Position numbers and translations under genes: made by a program
Assembly: GCF_001421745.1 (NCBI RefSeq)
Contig: NZ_LMKW01000010.1
Location: 1 to 64,000 of the forward strand
Reading direction: 5' to 3'
Origin: Sphingomonas sp. Leaf230
Lineage (GTDB): Bacteria; Pseudomonadota; Alphaproteobacteria; Sphingomonadales; Sphingomonadaceae
DNA length: 64,000 bases
Notes under the pieces: generated by a model
What the model saw: only the letters and a program-made list of their open reading frames with translations
Told to the model about the DNA's origin: nothing
Databases searched by the model: none
Shown here: in pieces, positions 1-8,611 of the stretch
How positions within the stretch are numbered: the first letter of the stretch is position 1
Layout: each line of letters starts with the position of its first letter

Positions 1-13
1 GTATTTTCGTCGC

Positions 14-229
14 CTACCAATTCCTCAAACCGGCGCACTCGCGGCGGCGGAGAGTGGTCTGCGCCTGTTGACTCAGGCCGCGATAGAGAAGCGGACGCTC
101 CGGAGTGGTTTCCGGCTCCCAGGCTTGTTCATCCGTCTCGTGAGTTGGGAATGGCAGCATGACAGCTGTCACCATCTGCACCAGGAAGGGTTCAGGAGGA
201 CGGGAGTTCGGGGGCCCGATTTGCCGCAC
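14..229 (-). CDS. possible small hypothetical protein (uncertain)
   Basis: An open frame of up to 71 residues runs leftward and ends in TAG at 14-16. Internal ATG codons at 175 and 160 would give proteins of 53 or 48 residues. The part from the second Met on has a moderately coding-like third-position bias (many G/C) and a charged, Pro-rich composition (motif ERPLLYRGLSQQAQ). I recognise no family, see no clear Shine-Dalgarno sequence, and the region could equally be non-coding leader between an unseen left neighbour and the histidine kinase at 316. Nothing else is visible in bases 1-315. Confidence 0.25.
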   Translation of the reverse strand: MRQIGPPNSRPPEPFLVQMVTAVMLPFPTHETDEQAWEPETTPERPLLYRGLSQQAQTTLRRRECAGLRNW

Positions 230-315
230 CGAGCGATCTGAGCCCCGTCGAGACGGTGTTCGAACTCCTCCTGTTCTTTGTTTTCAGGCATGTAGCCGCG
301 CGGTAGACAGTCGCC

Positions 316-3120
316 ATGAGCCCGCCCCCTGCGACCGACCTACGTGACCGATATGCCGACCAGGAAGCGAAGCTAACCCTTCTTCGAACGGTGCTGGCCA
401 GCGAGGAGAGTGGCCAATTCGGACCTCGCAAGGATGTCCTGTTTTCGGCCATCCAGACTTCGCAGATGCCGATGATCCTCACCGATCCGCATCAGCCCGA
501 TAACCCGATCATCTTCGCCAATCGTGCCTTTGCGTCACTGTCGGGCTACTCGGCCGACGAACTGATCGGCAAGAACTGCCGCTTTCTGCAGGGTACCGAC
601 ACGAAGCCGGAGAATGTCGCCAAGTTACGCGACGCCATAGCCGCGCGCGAACCGATTGCGATCGACATCGTCAATTACCGGCGGGACGGGACTAAGTTCA
701 TCAACGAGCTGTACGTAAGCCCCGTCAACGATCCCGACGGAAACCTGCTGTATTTCTTCGGTAGTCAGGTCGACGTCACGACCTTCAGGTCGGCAAGCCA
801 GCAGCTACTGTTGAGCGGTGAGAAATATCGCTCGATCTTCGAGGCCATCGATGAAGGCTTCTGCGTCATCGAATTCATCGACGGCCCGCATGGCCCGTTG
901 AGCGATTATGTCCATCTCGAAGCCAATGAGGCGTACGCACGCAATGCAGGCATCACCGACGTCGTGGGTCGGAACGTTCGCGATCTATTTCCGGACGAGG
1001 CGGATAGCTGGGTCGCCGTCTTTGGCGAGGTGCTGCGGACTGGCGAGCCGGCTCGCTTCGAACGCGAACTTGACGCTACCGGGCGCCATCTGGAACTGTC
1101 GGCTTTCCGCATCGAGCCTGCCGGCAACAACCAGGTCGCGGTCCTGTTCAAGGACGTCACCGCGCGCCGCCAGACGGAGAACGAACTCCGTGAATTGACC
1201 ATACGCCTCGACGCGCTGGTCCGATCATCGACCGAGGTCCGCTATCTCATCAACGCGGACTGGACCGAGCTGGCAGAATTGTCCGGTGGCGGCTTCCTGG
1301 CGGATACGCCCGCGGCAAACGCCAACTGGCTCAACGACTATGTCCCGCCGGAAGGCCGGGATGCCGTGCGGGCCGAGTTCGAGCGTGCGATCGAGGCTCG
1401 CGATACATACAGGATCGAACATCCGGTCTACCTGGCCGACGGATCGCTCGGATGGGCCCAGGTTCAGGCCGTGCCGCTGTTCGACGATCATGGTGAAATC
1501 ACCCATTGGTACGGCGCGGCATCCGATATCACCGACCGTCGCAAGGCGGAAGCCGAGCTCCATGAACTGGCGGTCGAACTCAGCCATCTCAACGGCACAC
1601 TCGAAGCGCAGGTTGCCGAGCGTACAGCCGAACGCGACCGCGTCTGGCGTCTGTCGCGCGACATGCTGGGCGTTGCCGATACGCAGGGACGCTGGACGAG
1701 CATCAACCCGGCATGGTCGCGTATCCTTGGCTGGAGCGAGGACATGTTCATCGGACGGACGTCCGAGTGGCTCGAGCATCCCGACGACCATGAGAAGACT
1801 CGCGCCGAGGTGGCGCGGCTCGCGGCCGGCTTGGAGACTGCTGCGTTCGAGAACCGCTTCCGGCACCGGGACGGGACCTATCTTTGGCTGTCCTGGACCG
1901 CGGCGCCGGAGAACGGTCTCCTCTATTGCGCGGGGCGTGATGTCACCGCCGAAAAGGAGCGTCAGATCGAGCTCGACGCGGCGCAGGATCAGCTTCGTCA
2001 GGCGCAGAAGGTCGAGGCGGTGGGGCACCTCACGGGCGGCGTGGCGCATGACTTCAACAACCTCCTCACCGTCATCCGTGGGTCGGTCGATCTTCTGCGC
2101 CGGCCCAACCTGACTGAAGAACGCCGCGAACGCTACATTCAGGCGATTGCCGAAACGGCCGATCGCGCGGCCAAATTGACGAATCAGCTGCTGGCCTTCG
2201 CGCGCCGCCAGGCTCTGCTACCGGAGTCTTTCGACGCCGAGGAGAGCGTTCGGGTGCTGGCGGACATGGTGCGGACGCTTGCCGGTTCGCGCGTCGAGGT
2301 CGAACTAGAGTCGGCGTCCTGCCCCTGCCATATCCACGCTGACCGCAACCAGTTCGACACTGCGATCATCAACATGGCGGTAAACGCGCGCGATGCGATG
2401 AATGGCGACGGGCGTCTTACCATCTGTGTCGAGTCGGTCGACGGCATGCCCTCAGTGCGGTCGCACCAGGCCATTGCCGGCGACTTCATCGCCATCTCGC
2501 TCACTGATACGGGCGAAGGCATTTCCGCCGATCGTATCGATCATATCTTCGAGCCGTTCTTCACGACCAAGGATGTCGGGAAAGGAACCGGGCTTGGCCT
2601 CAGCCAGGTGTTCGGCTTCGCCAAGCAATCGGGCGGCGAGGTCATGGTCGAAAGCGAGGTCGGCACCGGCACGACCTTCACGCTGTACCTGCCGCGCATG
2701 ATGGGAGAGCAGACCGCGATCGTTCGCGACGACACTCCCCGGCAGGTCGCGTCGGGTGATGGCGCCTGCATTCTCGTCGTCGAAGACAATCCACAGGTTG
2801 GCGAATTTGCCCGGTCGGCCTTGGCCGAACTCGGCTACACCACGGTGCTCGCCAAGGACGCCGCCCATGCGCTCGGCGAACTGGAAGCCGCGGCCGACCG
2901 GTTCGACGCCGTCTTCTCCGATGTCGTCATGCCCGGCATGTCAGGCATCGAATTGGGTCAGGCGATACGGATCCGATATCCCGGCCTGCCGGTGGTACTG
3001 ACCAGCGGATACAGCAACGTGCTCGCGCAGGACAGCAGCCACGGGTTCGAGCTGATCCATAAGCCCTACTCGATCGACCAGTTATCGAGTGTGCTACACC
3101 GGGTCATCGCGATGCGGTGA
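316..3120 (+). CDS. LOV-PAS hybrid sensor histidine kinase with C-terminal receiver
   Basis: A soluble 934-residue hybrid kinase with no predicted membrane segment. Residues about 41-155 form a LOV domain with the flavin-adduct motif GKNCRFLQ, Cys88 being the expected photoactive cysteine, so blue light is the likely input. PAS-type domains follow at about 166-283, 300-408 and 440-547. The HisKA helix carries TGGVAHDFNNLL with phospho-acceptor His578, then an HATPase domain with N box (NMAVNARDAM), DTGEGI and GTGLGLS. A receiver domain occupies about 818-934, with Asp869 in FSDVVMPG. From the second PAS onward it is homologous to the next gene, so the pair probably arose by duplication. The ATG has only a weak ribosome binding site. 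No separate cognate regulator is adjacent, so phosphotransfer to the attached receiver or to a distant partner is inferred. Confidence 0.9.
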   Translation: MSPPPATDLRDRYADQEAKLTLLRTVLASEESGQFGPRKDVLFSAIQTSQMPMILTDPHQPDNPIIFANRAFASLSGYSADELIGKNCRFLQGTDTKPENVAKLRDAIAAREPIAIDIVNYRRDGTKFINELYVSPVNDPDGNLLYFFGSQVDVTTFRSASQQLLLSGEKYRSIFEAIDEGFCVIEFIDGPHGPLSDYVHLEANEAYARNAGITDVVGRNVRDLFPDEADSWVAVFGEVLRTGEPARFERELDATGRHLELSAFRIEPAGNNQVAVLFKDVTARRQTENELRELTIRLDALVRSSTEVRYLINADWTELAELSGGGFLADTPAANANWLNDYVPPEGRDAVRAEFERAIEARDTYRIEHPVYLADGSLGWAQVQAVPLFDDHGEITHWYGAASDITDRRKAEAELHELAVELSHLNGTLEAQVAERTAERDRVWRLSRDMLGVADTQGRWTSINPAWSRILGWSEDMFIGRTSEWLEHPDDHEKTRAEVARLAAGLETAAFENRFRHRDGTYLWLSWTAAPENGLLYCAGRDVTAEKERQIELDAAQDQLRQAQKVEAVGHLTGGVAHDFNNLLTVIRGSVDLLRRPNLTEERRERYIQAIAETADRAAKLTNQLLAFARRQALLPESFDAEESVRVLADMVRTLAGSRVEVELESASCPCHIHADRNQFDTAIINMAVNARDAMNGDGRLTICVESVDGMPSVRSHQAIAGDFIAISLTDTGEGISADRIDHIFEPFFTTKDVGKGTGLGLSQVFGFAKQSGGEVMVESEVGTGTTFTLYLPRMMGEQTAIVRDDTPRQVASGDGACILVVEDNPQVGEFARSALAELGYTTVLAKDAAHALGELEAAADRFDAVFSDVVMPGMSGIELGQAIRIRYPGLPVVLTSGYSNVLAQDSSHGFELIHKPYSIDQLSSVLHRVIAMR

Positions 3121-3282
3121 TGCTATCATCTGACGGGGACTTGCACCGAGCGGGACGTGCCCTTGCCTGTTTCGTTGCTACCGACAGTGCGCCGTACTGC
3201 CAATATTCACCACCGCATTGAGTCATATATTGGACAAGAGGTTCGGATAGCAGGCAAAATCTGCGCGTTGCCTGTCGTTAGA

Positions 3283-3311
3283 GAGGTGGTAGTGGACCAC
3301 TGGCGCACCTC
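3283..3311 (+). promoter_or_regulatory. inverted-repeat hairpin just upstream of the GAF kinase
   Basis: Outer arms GAGGTG (3283-3288) and CACCTC (3306-3311) enclose a perfect 5-1-5 palindrome AGTGGACCACT (3291-3301). The structure ends 20 bases before the TTG start at 3332 and could be an operator or an RNA hairpin in the leader. The rest of the 3121-3331 gap shows nothing I recognise. Confidence 0.35.
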
Positions 3312-3331
3312 CCAAGACAGAAACCGGACCA

Positions 3332-5827
3332 TTGGCAAACCTCGACGAGTTCAACGATTCCGAGCAGCACCGGCTGGCGGCGTTGGCGTGCTACGACGTG
3401 ATGGACTCGCCACGCGAACGGTCGTTCGACGAGCTGGCAGCGCTTACTGCCAAGCTCTGCGATGCCCCCATTGCCGTCGTGAACCTGGTCGGGGACGGAC
3501 GGCAGTTCTTCAAGGCGGAAGTCGGCCTCGGCGTGCGCGAGACGCCGCTCGAAAGTTCGTTCTGCGTCAAGGCGCTGCTGGAAGACGATCTCCTCGTCGT
3601 TCCCGACCTGACCAAGGATCGCCGGTTCGACTGCAATCCCCTGGTCACCGGGGACCCGCACATCCGTGCCTATGCCGGCGCGTTGCTCAAGACCGCGGAC
3701 GGACTGGCGATCGGGACGCTCTGCGTCCTGGATCATCGTGCGCGGGAATTTACCGAACTCCAGCAGGAGACGCTGCTCGTCCTGGCGCGGCAGGTCATGG
3801 CACAGCTCGATCTGCGGCGCACCGTCGCGGACCGCGATCGCCGCTACGACGAGCTTCAGGTCAGCCGGGAGCAATTGACCCACAGCGACGCGCGCTATCG
3901 TACGCTGTTCGATTCCATCGAATCCGGGTTCTGCATCGTCGAGGTCGACCTTGGCGATGCAGCAGCACCGATCGATTACCGCGTCATCGAGGCGAACCCG
4001 GCCTTCTATCGCCAGACCGGCTTCGTCGAGGCGGTCCGGGGCCGTTGGTTGCGCGACGCAGTCCCCGATCTGGAGGAGCATTTCTACGAGATCTACGGAC
4101 GGGTCGCGCGGACCGGCGAACCGGTTCGCTTCGAGGAGGGCTCCGCGGCGCTAGGTCGCTGGTTCGACGTCTACGCCTTTCGCGTTGGCGATGCGGTCGA
4201 TCAACGGGTCGCGATCCTGTTCAACGACATCTCCGCCCGCCGTGCGGCGGAGGATGCATTGCGCGACCTCAACGAAACGCTCGAGGATCAGATCGACAAG
4301 CGAACCGCCGAACGCGATCGGATGTGGGATACCTCGCCCGACCTGATGCTGATCATCGATTTCAACGGCGTCTTCCGTCGGGTGAATCCTGCATGGACGA
4401 CGGTGCTTGGCTATAAGCATGACGAGCTGGTCGGACGTCATGTCAACGAGTTCGTCCTTCCAGATGATCACCAGGACACGGTCGACGCCTATCAGGCTGC
4501 GAAGGCTGGCGAGCAGCCCCATATCCAGAACCGCTATCGCCACAAGGACGGCTCGTTCCGATGGATCGCGTGGGTTGCCGCGCCCGCCGGCGACCTGACC
4601 TATGCGACGGGTCGGGATATCACCGCGGAGAAAGCGCGCGAGGCGGAACTCGCGCATACCCAGGATCAACTCCGCCAAGCGCAGAAGATGGAGGCGGTCG
4701 GTCAGCTTACCGGCGGGCTCGCGCATGATTTCAACAATCTGCTGACCGGCATGATGGGCAATCTCGAGTTGCTCCAGATGCGCGTCGCACGTGGGCGGCT
4801 CGACGATCTCGACCGCTTCGTGCTGGCGGCGCAGGGCGCAGGACGGCGCGCGGCGTCGCTGACACAACGCCTGCTGGCATTCTCGCGACGCCAGACGCTC
4901 GATCCGAAGCCCACCGAGGTGAACCGGTTGATCGCCGGCATGGAAGACCTGCTCCGCCGGACGGTCGGGCCCGCGATCGATATCGAGGTCGTCGGTGCGG
5001 GCGGTCTCTGGCCTGCCTGCATCGATGCGGGCCAGCTGGAAAACGCTCTCCTCAACCTCAGCATCAACGCCCGCGACGCCATGCCCGACGGCGGGCGACT
5101 GACGATCGAGACCGCCAACAAATGGCTCGACGATCGCTCGGGCCGCGAACGCGATCTGCCGCCCGGCCAATATCTGTCGATCTGCGTCACCGACACCGGC
5201 ACCGGGATGAGTGCGGAAACCATCGAACGCGCGTTCGAACCGTTCTTCACGACCAAGCCGCTCGGCGAGGGTACCGGCCTGGGCTTGTCGATGATCTACG
5301 GTTTTGCCCGCCAGTCCGAGGGTCAGGTCCGGATCTATTCCGAGCTGGGGATCGGAACGACGATCTGCATCTATCTGCCGCGCCACCACGGCGATGCCGG
5401 TCTGCCTGAGCAGGAAGCCGCAATCGCTACCGCGACGACCGTGGGCAGAGGAACCGTTCTGGTCGTCGACGACGAGGCGACCATCCGTCATCTGATCGAC
5501 GAGGTTCTTGGCGAAGCGGGCTACACCGTGATCGGTGCGGCCGATGGTGCAGCCGGGCTCAAGATGCTGCAGGCGGGGACCCAGATCGAACTCCTCATCA
5601 CCGACGTCGGGCTGCCCAACGGTATGAACGGGCGCCAGGTCGCCGATGCCGCGCGATCGTTGCGGCCGGGTCTGAAGGTGCTCTTCATCACCGGCTATGC
5701 CGAGAACGCCGCAGTCGGAAACGGCCATCTCGAACCCGGCATGGAGCTGTTGACGAAGCCGTTCACGCTGGAAGCGCTGACGGCCAAGGTCGCCGGGATG
5801 ATGAAAGACGCCGCACGCTCTAGCTAG
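3332..5827 (+). CDS. GAF-PAS hybrid sensor histidine kinase with C-terminal receiver
   Basis: An 831-residue cytoplasmic hybrid kinase. Residues about 20-160 are a GAF domain of the class that begins EQHRLAALACYDVMDSP. PAS-like domains follow at about 187-302 and 330-432. A HisKA segment has LTGGLAHDFNNLL with His465, and an HATPase domain has DTGTGM and GTGLGLS. A receiver at about 705-825 has its acceptor Asp near 758 (LLITDVGLP). The frame opens with TTG at 3332; no in-frame ATG or GTG lies between it and the preceding stop in a better place, so a TTG start is chosen with some doubt. It is a paralogue of the LOV kinase upstream with a different N-terminal sensor and one PAS fewer. The GAF ligand is unknown. 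Confidence 0.87.
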   Translation: MANLDEFNDSEQHRLAALACYDVMDSPRERSFDELAALTAKLCDAPIAVVNLVGDGRQFFKAEVGLGVRETPLESSFCVKALLEDDLLVVPDLTKDRRFDCNPLVTGDPHIRAYAGALLKTADGLAIGTLCVLDHRAREFTELQQETLLVLARQVMAQLDLRRTVADRDRRYDELQVSREQLTHSDARYRTLFDSIESGFCIVEVDLGDAAAPIDYRVIEANPAFYRQTGFVEAVRGRWLRDAVPDLEEHFYEIYGRVARTGEPVRFEEGSAALGRWFDVYAFRVGDAVDQRVAILFNDISARRAAEDALRDLNETLEDQIDKRTAERDRMWDTSPDLMLIIDFNGVFRRVNPAWTTVLGYKHDELVGRHVNEFVLPDDHQDTVDAYQAAKAGEQPHIQNRYRHKDGSFRWIAWVAAPAGDLTYATGRDITAEKAREAELAHTQDQLRQAQKMEAVGQLTGGLAHDFNNLLTGMMGNLELLQMRVARGRLDDLDRFVLAAQGAGRRAASLTQRLLAFSRRQTLDPKPTEVNRLIAGMEDLLRRTVGPAIDIEVVGAGGLWPACIDAGQLENALLNLSINARDAMPDGGRLTIETANKWLDDRSGRERDLPPGQYLSICVTDTGTGMSAETIERAFEPFFTTKPLGEGTGLGLSMIYGFARQSEGQVRIYSELGIGTTICIYLPRHHGDAGLPEQEAAIATATTVGRGTVLVVDDEATIRHLIDEVLGEAGYTVIGAADGAAGLKMLQAGTQIELLITDVGLPNGMNGRQVADAARSLRPGLKVLFITGYAENAAVGNGHLEPGMELLTKPFTLEALTAKVAGMMKDAARSS

Positions 5828-5845
5828 GATCGTGCGGGCATGGCG

Positions 5846-6526
5846 CTATCGTCTGGCTGCAATCGCGCGCGCCACCTCACCGACGTCGCGCGCAACCAGC
5901 GTCGGCTGCGGAATGCCGTCCAGGACGAGGGGCGCGTTCACGCCGCGCGTGACCAAGGCCGCCTTCCATCCGAACGCCTGCGCACCGATCGTGTCCCATG
6001 TGTGTGCCGCGATCAGCCAGGTCGTGTCTGGTGTGGCCTTCATGGTGTCCTGTACCAGTTGGTACGTTGCCGGCGTCGGCTTGAAGCGCTGCACGGTATC
6101 GACCGTAAACCGCTGGTCGAACATCGACCCCAGACCTGCTCGGTCGAGCACATCGGGCCCGGAACTGTTCGGCGAGTTGGTAAGCGTGACGATCGAGAAC
6201 CCGGCGTCTTTCAACACGGCCAGACCGACAGCGACATCGGCGTGTACCGGCATATCCGTCATCAGCGCACCAAGCTGACGCACATGATCGTCCGTCACCG
6301 CGACGCCGTGGATCTGGCCAAGCATCCGCAAGACACCGCCGCCCAGTTTGCCGAACGGGACGTAAGGCCCAGCCAGCGACAGCGCCTCCGAATACAAGAT
6401 CAGCTGCGCAAACCATTCCCGCATCCGACCGGGGGCTGCAAAAATGTCGGCGAACAGAGGCTCGAGAATGCTTATATCGAGCAACGTCTCATTGACGTCG
6501 AATACGATCAGCGACCGATCGGTCAT
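5846..6526 (-). CDS. haloacid dehalogenase type II (HAD superfamily)
   Basis: A 226-residue HAD hydrolase. Motif I is VFDVNETLLD (first Asp the nucleophile), motif II is LTNSPNS, the lysine motif is RFKPTPATY, and the acidic end reads AHTWDTIGAQAFGWKA. This arrangement matches type II (S)-2-haloacid dehalogenases, which hydrolyse 2-haloalkanoates to 2-hydroxy acids, although many family members have other substrates. The usual SSN before WD is AAH here, so true dehalogenase activity is uncertain. The frame could start 11 codons earlier at 6559, but MTDRSLIVFDVNE is the usual N terminus. It is convergent with the kinase gene ending at 5827 and divergent from the SDR gene. Confidence 0.8.
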   Translation of the reverse strand: MTDRSLIVFDVNETLLDISILEPLFADIFAAPGRMREWFAQLILYSEALSLAGPYVPFGKLGGGVLRMLGQIHGVAVTDDHVRQLGALMTDMPVHADVAVGLAVLKDAGFSIVTLTNSPNSSGPDVLDRAGLGSMFDQRFTVDTVQRFKPTPATYQLVQDTMKATPDTTWLIAAHTWDTIGAQAFGWKAALVTRGVNAPLVLDGIPQPTLVARDVGEVARAIAARR

Positions 6527-6722
6527 TTTGCGTCGGTCCCCGGGAAAGCGGTTCAGCATGTACCCTCACCCAACGATCGTCGGACGTGTCCCGATCCATG
6601 ATCCACGGTCGATCGACATCGCAACCTCCTGATCTTGTGGCACAATCAGCACAGTTCGGGGTTAGACCCCTGCGGGCCGAATGCATCGACCCGCCCGTTC
6701 AACACCGAACACAGGAACTGCA

Positions 6723-7427
6723 ATGTCGGGCAAGGTCGTCATCGTCACGGGGGCATCGCAAGGGTTGGGAGAAGGCATCGCCCGCGGCTACCGCGAGCGC
6801 GGCTGGCGCGTCGTCGGCGTGTCGCGCAGCATCGCCCCCGCGGATGAGCCCGACTGGCTCACCGTGGCAGGCGACGTCGGTGATCCGGCGACTGCGGAAG
6901 CGGTAGCGGCCCGAACACTCGACCGGTTCGGCAGGATCGACACGCTGGTCAACAATGCCGGCGTATTCATCGGCGAGGCGTTCACCGACTATTCCGATGA
7001 GCAGTATCGACAGATCCTCGCGACCAACCTCGATGGCTTCTTCCACATGACGCGGCACGCGCTGCCCGCGATGGTGCGCAATGGCGGCGGTCACGTCGTC
7101 CAGATCGTTACGACGCTTGCCGAGCACGCCAACGCAGAGTTTCCTTCGGTCCTCGCCTCACTGACCAAGGGAGGTCTCGCCGCTGCAACGCGCAGTCTGG
7201 CGATCGAATATGCCGCGCGCGGTATCCGCGCGAACGCGATTTCGCCCGGGATCATGGAGACACCGATGCATCCAGCCGAGACGCGTGCCACGCTCGGCGG
7301 ATATCACCCGCTTGGCCGAATGGGCACCGTCGCCGACGTGGTGCAGGCCATTCTCTACCTGGAGGACGCCAAGTTCGTGACTGGCGAAATCCTGCATGTG
7401 GACGGTGGGCAGGTTGCGGGTCACTAG
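6723..7427 (+). CDS. SDR-family protein with no visible catalytic tyrosine
   Basis: A 234-residue Rossmann-fold protein of the short-chain dehydrogenase/reductase type. It has the cofactor motif TGASQGLGEG, the NNAG motif, and a C-terminal stretch typical of classical SDRs (GIRANAISPGIMETPM, then GEILHVDGGQ). At the active site the usual YxxxK reads as ASLTK: the lysine is present but the tyrosine position is alanine, and the catalytic serine region reads VTTLAEH. Either this is a divergent subfamily or it is not an ordinary oxidoreductase. ATG 6723 has an AGGA seven bases upstream. It lies just before an aldo/keto reductase remnant, hinting at a former sugar- or alcohol-oxidation cluster. 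Confidence 0.82.
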   Translation: MSGKVVIVTGASQGLGEGIARGYRERGWRVVGVSRSIAPADEPDWLTVAGDVGDPATAEAVAARTLDRFGRIDTLVNNAGVFIGEAFTDYSDEQYRQILATNLDGFFHMTRHALPAMVRNGGGHVVQIVTTLAEHANAEFPSVLASLTKGGLAAATRSLAIEYAARGIRANAISPGIMETPMHPAETRATLGGYHPLGRMGTVADVVQAILYLEDAKFVTGEILHVDGGQVAGH

Positions 7428-7439
7428 AACGCCGGTCGA

Positions 7440-7682
7440 GAGACGGTCCGGTTGCCGCTAGCAAGCGCGGCGCCCGCGATCCTCGACGAGTTGGCTTGGA
7501 TCAAGGCCATCGCGGATCGTCACGGTGTGAGCATGAAGGCCGCCGGTCTCCAGTTCCCGCTGGCGAACCCGGCGGTGGCAGCCGTCATTCCCGGTGCCAG
7601 CCAGCCGAGCAGGCTCCCCGAGATCATACCCCGCGCATTCTCGCAGGACGTTAGTCATGCTGGTCTGGTCGATCCTGGCTAG
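7440..7682 (+). pseudogene. C-terminal remnant of an aldo/keto reductase
   Basis: An open stretch of about 75 codons translates to the C-terminal end of aldo/keto reductases of the D-threo-aldose/L-fucose dehydrogenase type: a helix ILDELAWIKAIADRHGVS followed by AAGLQFPLANPAVAAVIPGA. The N-terminal catalytic barrel, including the Asp-Tyr-Lys-His tetrad, is absent; the sequence upstream is the SDR stop codon only 15-25 bases away. The only start is TTG at 7452. I read it as a decayed gene whose 5' two-thirds was deleted. Confidence 0.72.
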
Positions 7683-7710
7683 GACGTGGCGTCGCGCGGA
7701 TCAGATCCGA

Positions 7711-8532
7711 TCAGATCGCCTCGAACGCCAGCGTCACGGTGAAGCTCGAATACGCATCCGCTGCCCCCGGCGTGGCCGCACGGTACCGCACGAGCACCAG
7801 ATACCGTCCCGGATCAGACGGCGTCAGCGTCACCTTGCCGGCCTTGTCGCTGTTCATCGTCGCGACCTGCTTGCGTCCGTCATAGAACCCCGCCTCGCGG
7901 AACAGCGTCACGGGTTCGCCGGCGAGCGGCTTGCCCTCGTACAGGATTTCGAACGCGGCCGCTGAACCCGGCGCGTAGCTGCTCGGATCGGCGAGCGGGT
8001 GGATTTCCAGCGCTTTGCCGCGCGCCGCCAGCGCACCCGAGGCGCCCGGCTTGCCGCGCACCACATACGCGTCCGCCAGCGTGGTGCTGCGCACGTCGAC
8101 TGCCGTTGCGCCGGCCGGTGGCGTCTTGCCCTCGCCCACGATCGTCCAGGTTTCGCCGGTTCGGTACATCTTGCTCAGACGGCCGATCCGCTGCCCCGAC
8201 GATAGCCGGTACACACCGTCCGCCGGTAGCGCGGCCTCGACGATCGCCTGGTCCGTGGTCAGCGTCGGTGCGGCCAGCTTGGCGGTCTTTCCATCGGGGC
8301 CGGTGATCTCGAACGGCGCGTCCTTCATCGCGATCTCGGGCCGGAAGGCGTCTTCGGTGAACGATGCCTGGAGCGTGACGCGATCACGTCCCGCCGCGTC
8401 GAATACGCTCGGCAGCACATACGGCATATGCGCCGCCGACGGCCCCGACACGAGGGCAAGTGCGGTAGCGATAGCAGGAGCCAGAGCCCCCGTCGCTCGC
8501 GCCGTCCGCCAATTTCCCCTGGTCTTCGTCAT
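7711..8532 (-). CDS. DUF4198-type periplasmic protein
   Basis: A 273-residue protein with a long Tat/Sec-like signal sequence (residues about 1-34, ending near SGPSAAHM). The mature part resembles DUF4198 proteins: an N-terminal beta domain starting AHMPYVLPSVF and a C-terminal Ig-like domain with GKPLAGEPVTLFREAGFYDG and DPGRYLVLVRYR. DUF4198 and related NikM-type proteins often sit next to TonB receptors and are thought to help metal or haem uptake in the periplasm; the exact ligand is not known. ATG at 8532 is chosen because it places the signal peptide at the N terminus. The gene diverges from the TonB receptor and shares the Fur box region, so iron-repressed expression is inferred. Confidence 0.82.
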   Translation of the reverse strand: MTKTRGNWRTARATGALAPAIATALALVSGPSAAHMPYVLPSVFDAAGRDRVTLQASFTEDAFRPEIAMKDAPFEITGPDGKTAKLAAPTLTTDQAIVEAALPADGVYRLSSGQRIGRLSKMYRTGETWTIVGEGKTPPAGATAVDVRSTTLADAYVVRGKPGASGALAARGKALEIHPLADPSSYAPGSAAAFEILYEGKPLAGEPVTLFREAGFYDGRKQVATMNSDKAGKVTLTPSDPGRYLVLVRYRAATPGAADAYSSFTVTLAFEAI

Positions 8533-8557
8533 CACGATGCTCCTTTTCGATGGCACT

Positions 8558-8580
8558 TGATAACGAGAATGATTCTCACT
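8558..8580. promoter_or_regulatory. Fur box between the divergent iron genes
   Basis: The sequence holds a perfect 6-1-6 inverted repeat, GAGAATGATTCTC at 8565-8577, inside a longer match to the classical Fur operator (TGATAACGAGAATGATTCTC). It lies 26 bases upstream of the DUF4198 start and about 32 bases upstream of the receptor ATG, so one operator could control both directions. Confidence 0.85.
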
Positions 8581-8611
8581 AGCAAGCCGCCAGACCGTGG
8601 GGACAACGAAC

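Noticed and set aside
3157-4416. Long 419-residue frame overlapping the GAF kinase
   Set aside because: Its translation is Arg/Gly-rich shadow sequence; the overlapping frame has complete GAF, PAS and kinase motifs.
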